Assembly (NCBI GenBank): GCA_964513655.1
Contig: CAZENQ010000126.1
Coordinates: 1 to 8,618 of the forward strand
Length of the DNA: 8,618 nucleotides
Reading direction: 5' to 3'
Source of the DNA: G020350405 sp964513655
GTDB taxonomy: Bacteria; Planctomycetota; Phycisphaerae; Sedimentisphaerales; Anaerobacaceae
Part shown: positions 5,888-8,618 of the stretch, piece after piece
Position numbering within the stretch: the stretch's first letter is position 1
How the letters are laid out: each line of letters starts with the position of its first letter
Made by a program: the position numbers and the translations under genes
Notes under the pieces: generated by a model
Databases searched by the model: none
Told to the model about the DNA's origin: nothing
The model's input: the letters and a program-made list of their open reading frames with translations, nothing else

Positions 5888-6553
5888 ATGGGATTTCGTG
5901 CTGAGTGGGATGTGATGAAGAATATGGTTTATATGAGTTTTGTAACAGTTGTGTTGAGTGCGTGTTTATCCGTGGGTGCGCCTGAGCCGGCCGTTGTTCA
6001 AGGGCCGGGGCAGTGGACGGTGGATGTCGTATTTGAGCATCCACATGAGATTATACTGCGTTCAGGCGGTGACAGGAAGCCGACGAGGTTCTGGTATACA
6101 ATTTTGACGCTGACGAATCTGACAGGTCAGGATGTTGATTTCTATCCGAAGTGTGATTTGATGACGGACACGTTTGAGATTACGCCAGCGGGTAAGGGGG
6201 TGCCGGCGGCGGTTTTCGAACATATAAAGAGGCGCCATCAAGGCAGCCATCCATTTCTGGAATCTCTGGAAAAGGCCAGCCATAAGATTCTTCAAGGGCA
6301 TGACAACACGAGAGATGTCGCGATTATTTGGCCTGATTTTGCCCCGAAGGCGAAGAACATAAGGTTGTACATAGCCGGTTTGAGCAATGAGACGGTGGTT
6401 ATTAACCATCCGGTGGCGAGGGATGAGGCGGGTGAGCCGGTGAAAGTTTACCTGCGAAAGACGCTTGAATTAAGTTATGGAGTAAGCGGTGACGCGGCCC
6501 TGCGGTCTGAGGCGGACTTGAGTTATAACGGCAGGCGCTGGGTGATGAGATAA
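5888..6553 (+). CDS. Secreted or lipoprotein-like hypothetical protein
   Basis: No family is recognised with certainty. The start ATG 5888 has AAGGA 7 nt upstream and gives 221 residues; ATG 5915 would give 212 residues and a cleaner signal peptide (MKNMVYMSFVTVV then LSAC). LSAC is a possible lipobox, with Cys at residue 26 from 5888 or 17 from 5915. Cleavage by signal peptidase I near SVGA-PEP is the alternative. The mature part looks mostly beta: VDVVFEHPHEIIL, then FWYTILTLTNLTGQDVDFYPK, which resembles an immunoglobulin-like or 'intracellular-scaffold' type beta-sandwich seen in planctomycete hypotheticals. I infer a periplasmic or envelope location. It has its own promoter and a terminator 30 nt past the stop, so it is probably monocistronic. 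The longer reading from 5855 is unlikely because it would start almost at the transcription start. Confidence 0.75.
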   Translation: MGFRAEWDVMKNMVYMSFVTVVLSACLSVGAPEPAVVQGPGQWTVDVVFEHPHEIILRSGGDRKPTRFWYTILTLTNLTGQDVDFYPKCDLMTDTFEITPAGKGVPAAVFEHIKRRHQGSHPFLESLEKASHKILQGHDNTRDVAIIWPDFAPKAKNIRLYIAGLSNETVVINHPVARDEAGEPVKVYLRKTLELSYGVSGDAALRSEADLSYNGRRWVMR

Positions 6554-6583
6554 GTTTGTGTGTGTGGGACCGGTGGGATTAGG

Positions 6584-6615
6584 GGCTGCGAGCTTAGGAC
6601 TTGCAGTCTTTTTTT
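6584..6615 (+). terminator. Intrinsic terminator
   Basis: The arms 6584-6592 and 6600-6608 pair over 9 bp (two G-U wobbles; core CTGCGAG/CTTGCAG) around a 7-nt loop, and seven Ts follow at 6609-6615. It lies about 30 nt after the stop of the secreted hypothetical gene and would end that transcript. Confidence 0.75.
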
Positions 6616-6655
6616 ATGTTTGTGCGGAGGAAGATAAAATTATTTTGTGGAATGG

Positions 6656-6684
6656 TTTTCATTATCGGGATTAGGGTGTAGAAT
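6656..6684 (+). promoter_or_regulatory. Candidate promoter for the rhomboid gene
   Basis: TTTTCA (6656-6661) and TAGAAT (6679-6684) are 17 nt apart, just downstream of the terminator at 6584-6615. Transcription would begin near 6691, giving a leader of about 38 nt to GTG 6729. Confidence 0.45.
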
Positions 6685-6728
6685 GTGTTTTAAGGTGAGT
6701 TGGTAGATTTTTGAGGAGCGCTTGGAGC

Positions 6729-7757
6729 GTGTTTATACCTTACGGGGTAGATGCTCTGTTGGAACGCCAGCCGGTGGTGAACTGGCTGGTATTAGGGGTG
6801 GTAATGGGGGCGTTTCTTCTTCAGGTGGCAACTTCGGAGGAGCAGGTACCCGAGAAGGATGTTACAAGAGAGCGGCTCTTTGAAGATGACGACCTGGGGA
6901 GGCTTGAATTAGGCAGAAAGCGGGTGGACATCGCGGCGCAAACGGCCAAGCGGCAGGCGGTAACGGGGCCGATGAAGCGGTTTGTTCTGGAGGACTGGGG
7001 GATAGAGGGGCTGGCCGGGCACATGTGGCTTCATTCGAATGTTATCCGTCTGATTGGTAACCTGTTTTTTCTGTGGGCGTTCGGCAACGCTGTGTGCTCG
7101 AAGATAGGCAATAAGGCGTATCTGGTGATTTATCTTTTGCTTGGTATGCTGACGGGTGCTATTCATTTGCTGTTTACAGACAAGGCGATGGTAGGGGCCT
7201 GCGGTGTAGTGAACGGTGTTGTAGGGATGTACATTGTGATTTTTCCAGAGAACCCGATGAACTGCTATTTTTTTCTGCCGCGGCCTATGGCGGTAAGCAT
7301 CTCGGGTCTTTGGATTGTTTTGCTGTGGTTTATTTTTGACATATTCGAGGCAGTGATGGGCGGTCAAAGCGCCGTGTATTATGCGCATATCGGGGGCCTC
7401 GTGGCGGGGGGTGCATTAGCGTTTTTGATGGTGAAGAAAAAGTGGGTGGTGATTGAGAGGGACGAAAGGTCACTGTTACATGTGCTGGGGCTGGAGAAGC
7501 AAGAGGAATTGGTGAAGGAAGAAGAGGGAGAAAAAAAAGAGAAAAAGAAGGAAGGGGAGGATGGCGCGAAGCGATTTGAATTGGTGGAGCAAGCTAAGCC
7601 GGCGGCAGAAAAGGCAAAGCCGCAGGCAAGGCCTGATGATGGGTATATTCATTTTAACTGTTTGTGTGGGCGCAAGATGAAGGTGCGGAAGGAACACGCG
7701 GGGAAGAACGCTCGCTGTCCTAAGTGCGCGGCGAAGCTGAAGATTCCCCTTGAGTAA
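6729..7757 (+). CDS. Rhomboid-family membrane protein with Cys for catalytic Ser, C-terminal Zn ribbon
   Basis: This 342-residue rhomboid homologue has about six membrane helices. The TM4 motif normally GxSG reads GACG, with Cys158 (codon TGC) in place of the catalytic Ser. The TM6 His is kept (His220 in AHIGGLVAG). In TM2, Asn111 (IGNLFFLW) is kept but the His four residues earlier is Arg107. True rhomboids are intramembrane serine proteases; this one is either inactive or a cysteine variant. After TM6 comes a Lys/Glu-rich cytoplasmic linker (about 245-300), then a zinc ribbon with Cys311, Cys313, Cys330 and Cys333. I chose GTG 6729, with AGGAG 10 nt upstream, because MFIPYGVDA matches the usual N-terminus of related rhomboids; TTG 6711 would add six residues. 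It converges on an M48 protease gene ending in a similar ribbon. Confidence 0.88.
   Translation: MFIPYGVDALLERQPVVNWLVLGVVMGAFLLQVATSEEQVPEKDVTRERLFEDDDLGRLELGRKRVDIAAQTAKRQAVTGPMKRFVLEDWGIEGLAGHMWLHSNVIRLIGNLFFLWAFGNAVCSKIGNKAYLVIYLLLGMLTGAIHLLFTDKAMVGACGVVNGVVGMYIVIFPENPMNCYFFLPRPMAVSISGLWIVLLWFIFDIFEAVMGGQSAVYYAHIGGLVAGGALAFLMVKKKWVVIERDERSLLHVLGLEKQEELVKEEEGEKKEKKKEGEDGAKRFELVEQAKPAAEKAKPQARPDDGYIHFNCLCGRKMKVRKEHAGKNARCPKCAAKLKIPLE
7501..7561 (+). repeat. Polypurine tract in the rhomboid linker
   Basis: Almost all bases here are A or G, including a run of eight As, and they encode a Glu/Lys-rich linker. The A-run makes the site prone to slippage and frameshift, which would remove the zinc ribbon. 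The tract is seen directly; its consequences are inferred. Confidence 0.6.
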
Positions 7758-7820
7758 GTAAAGAATCGTATTTCGTATGTCGGCGTGCAGGTAAGCTCGC
7801 TCTTGCTCTAGGATTTTGGG

Positions 7821-8618
7821 TTATTTTTTTGGGAGGTCGTGGATTCTTTTGCAGCGGGGGCATCTGACTTTGTTGCCTTTGTAGTTCGGGGGGACTTTTA
7901 GTTTGATTCCGCAAAGGCAGGTCAAGAACACGAATTCGTTGATTCTCCGTATGATATCGCCGACCTGGTGCATTTGTTTTTCGACGCGCTGTTTCTTTCT
8001 GGCTTCGGCAGATGCCTCGCGCAGGTCGATAGCCTCTTTAGTCAGGGCTGCAGGGGGGACGGGTGTTTTGGTATGGGTGACTTTGGTGAAGGAATCTGAA
8101 TAATCCTTGATAGAGGCGCCGTGTGTCATATTGCGGAGAATTTTTATTCTTTCGGAGATTGGGGGATGGGTGCTGGTCAGGTCGGCGAGTTTCATTTGTT
8201 TTTTCTTTTTGAAGGGATTGGCGATGTACATCGGGGCGGTAACTTTGTTGACGGCGGCCAACTGGGGCGATTTGTCATTGGCGATTTTTTCCAGGGCGCC
8301 GGCGAGACCTTCGGGGTAGCGTGTCAGGCGTGCGGCGCCGGCGTCGGCGAGGTATTCGCGTCTTCGGGAGAGCGCAAAATATAATAGATATGCCATTATG
8401 GGCGCGATTATGGCGGCAATTATGGCAATTACAAGCATAATGATTTGTGCCTGTCCGCCACCTCTTCCGCCGGAGGAGTATCTTCGGCGGCTTCCCATCA
8501 TTGAGCTATAAAACATGCTCCTCAGGAAGACCTGCGAGATCAGGACGATGGAGCCGAGCATTATGCCGGCGAGTGTGATGTAGAGGATGTCGCGGTGGAG
8601 GATGTGGCTTATTTCGTG
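7821..8618 (-). CDS. M48/HtpX-like zinc metalloprotease with C-terminal Zn ribbon (5' part missing)
   Basis: The visible 265 residues begin at the window edge with HEISH, the HExxH zinc motif, so the N-terminal membrane part is missing. Membrane segments lie at about 12-32 and 57-83, separated by a Gly/Arg/Ser-rich loop. The third zinc ligand is Glu88 in SRRREYLADAGAARLT, followed by a PEGLAGALEKIA stretch and the family's THPPISERI motif. These mark a membrane-bound M48 peptidase like HtpX, which degrades misfolded membrane proteins. Unlike standard HtpX (about 290 residues, ending near THPPxxxRI), it continues with about 90 extra residues. These include a charged helical stretch and a zinc ribbon with Cys234, Cys236, Cys253 and Cys256. 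The symbol htpX is withheld because of this extension and the missing N-terminus. The stop lies 63 nt from the convergent rhomboid gene; no clear terminator is seen between them. Confidence 0.9.
   Translation of the reverse strand, partial: HEISHILHRDILYITLAGIMLGSIVLISQVFLRSMFYSSMMGSRRRYSSGGRGGGQAQIIMLVIAIIAAIIAPIMAYLLYFALSRRREYLADAGAARLTRYPEGLAGALEKIANDKSPQLAAVNKVTAPMYIANPFKKKKQMKLADLTSTHPPISERIKILRNMTHGASIKDYSDSFTKVTHTKTPVPPAALTKEAIDLREASAEARKKQRVEKQMHQVGDIIRRINEFVFLTCLCGIKLKVPPNYKGNKVRCPRCKRIHDLPKK

Noticed and set aside
7758..7820. Terminator between the convergent rhomboid and M48 genes
   Set aside because: No convincing hairpin plus T-run was found in the 63-nt gap.
1..8618. CRISPR array, transposase, phage genes, tRNA or rRNA
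   Set aside because: No regularly spaced repeats, no insertion-sequence ends or recombinase motifs, and no cloverleaf or rRNA-like sequence seen on either strand.

Overview
The window reads as ordinary chromosomal DNA from a mesophilic-looking bacterium, most plausibly a member of the Planctomycetota (Phycisphaerae-like). That placement is an inference. It rests on small CxCG...CPxC zinc ribbons appended to membrane proteins, a rhomboid of the 'FxPYGxDA' type, a pyruvoyl-type arginine decarboxylase paired with agmatinase, and a secreted protein resembling planctomycete hypotheticals. I see no insertion sequence, phage gene, CRISPR array, tRNA or rRNA. The + strand is richer in G and T than in C and A even where genes lie on the - strand, which suggests it is the leading replication strand.

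Layout. At the left edge (1-481, - strand) is the N-terminal part of a PilT-type pilus retraction ATPase. It is driven by a near-consensus promoter whose -35 and -10 boxes both sit in inverted repeats. After a 490-nt divergent intergenic region comes a + strand cluster (972-3422): pyruvoyl-dependent arginine decarboxylase, agmatinase, a coiled-coil lipoprotein and a small HAD-fold phosphatase. The first two convert arginine to agmatine and then to putrescine plus urea. The lipoprotein and the phosphatase follow closely enough to share the transcript, but their link to polyamines is unknown.

A convergent - strand cluster (5662 down to 3472) encodes an MgtE magnesium transporter, a 69-residue zinc-ribbon protein and a THEP1-type NTPase. 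The zinc-ribbon ribosome binding site overlaps the mgtE stop codon, so translational coupling is likely. A divergent promoter region (5663-5887) leads to a secreted or lipoprotein-like hypothetical protein (5888-6553), followed by a good intrinsic terminator.

The right end holds two convergent membrane-protease-family genes. One is a rhomboid homologue (6729-7757, +) in which the catalytic serine is replaced by cysteine and an oxyanion-hole histidine by arginine. The other is an M48/HtpX-like zinc metalloprotease (7821-8618, -), cut by the window edge exactly at its HExxH motif. Both end in closely similar C-terminal zinc ribbons. This pair is the most interesting part of the window: a likely pseudoprotease or cysteine-variant rhomboid beside a metalloprotease carrying the same accessory domain.
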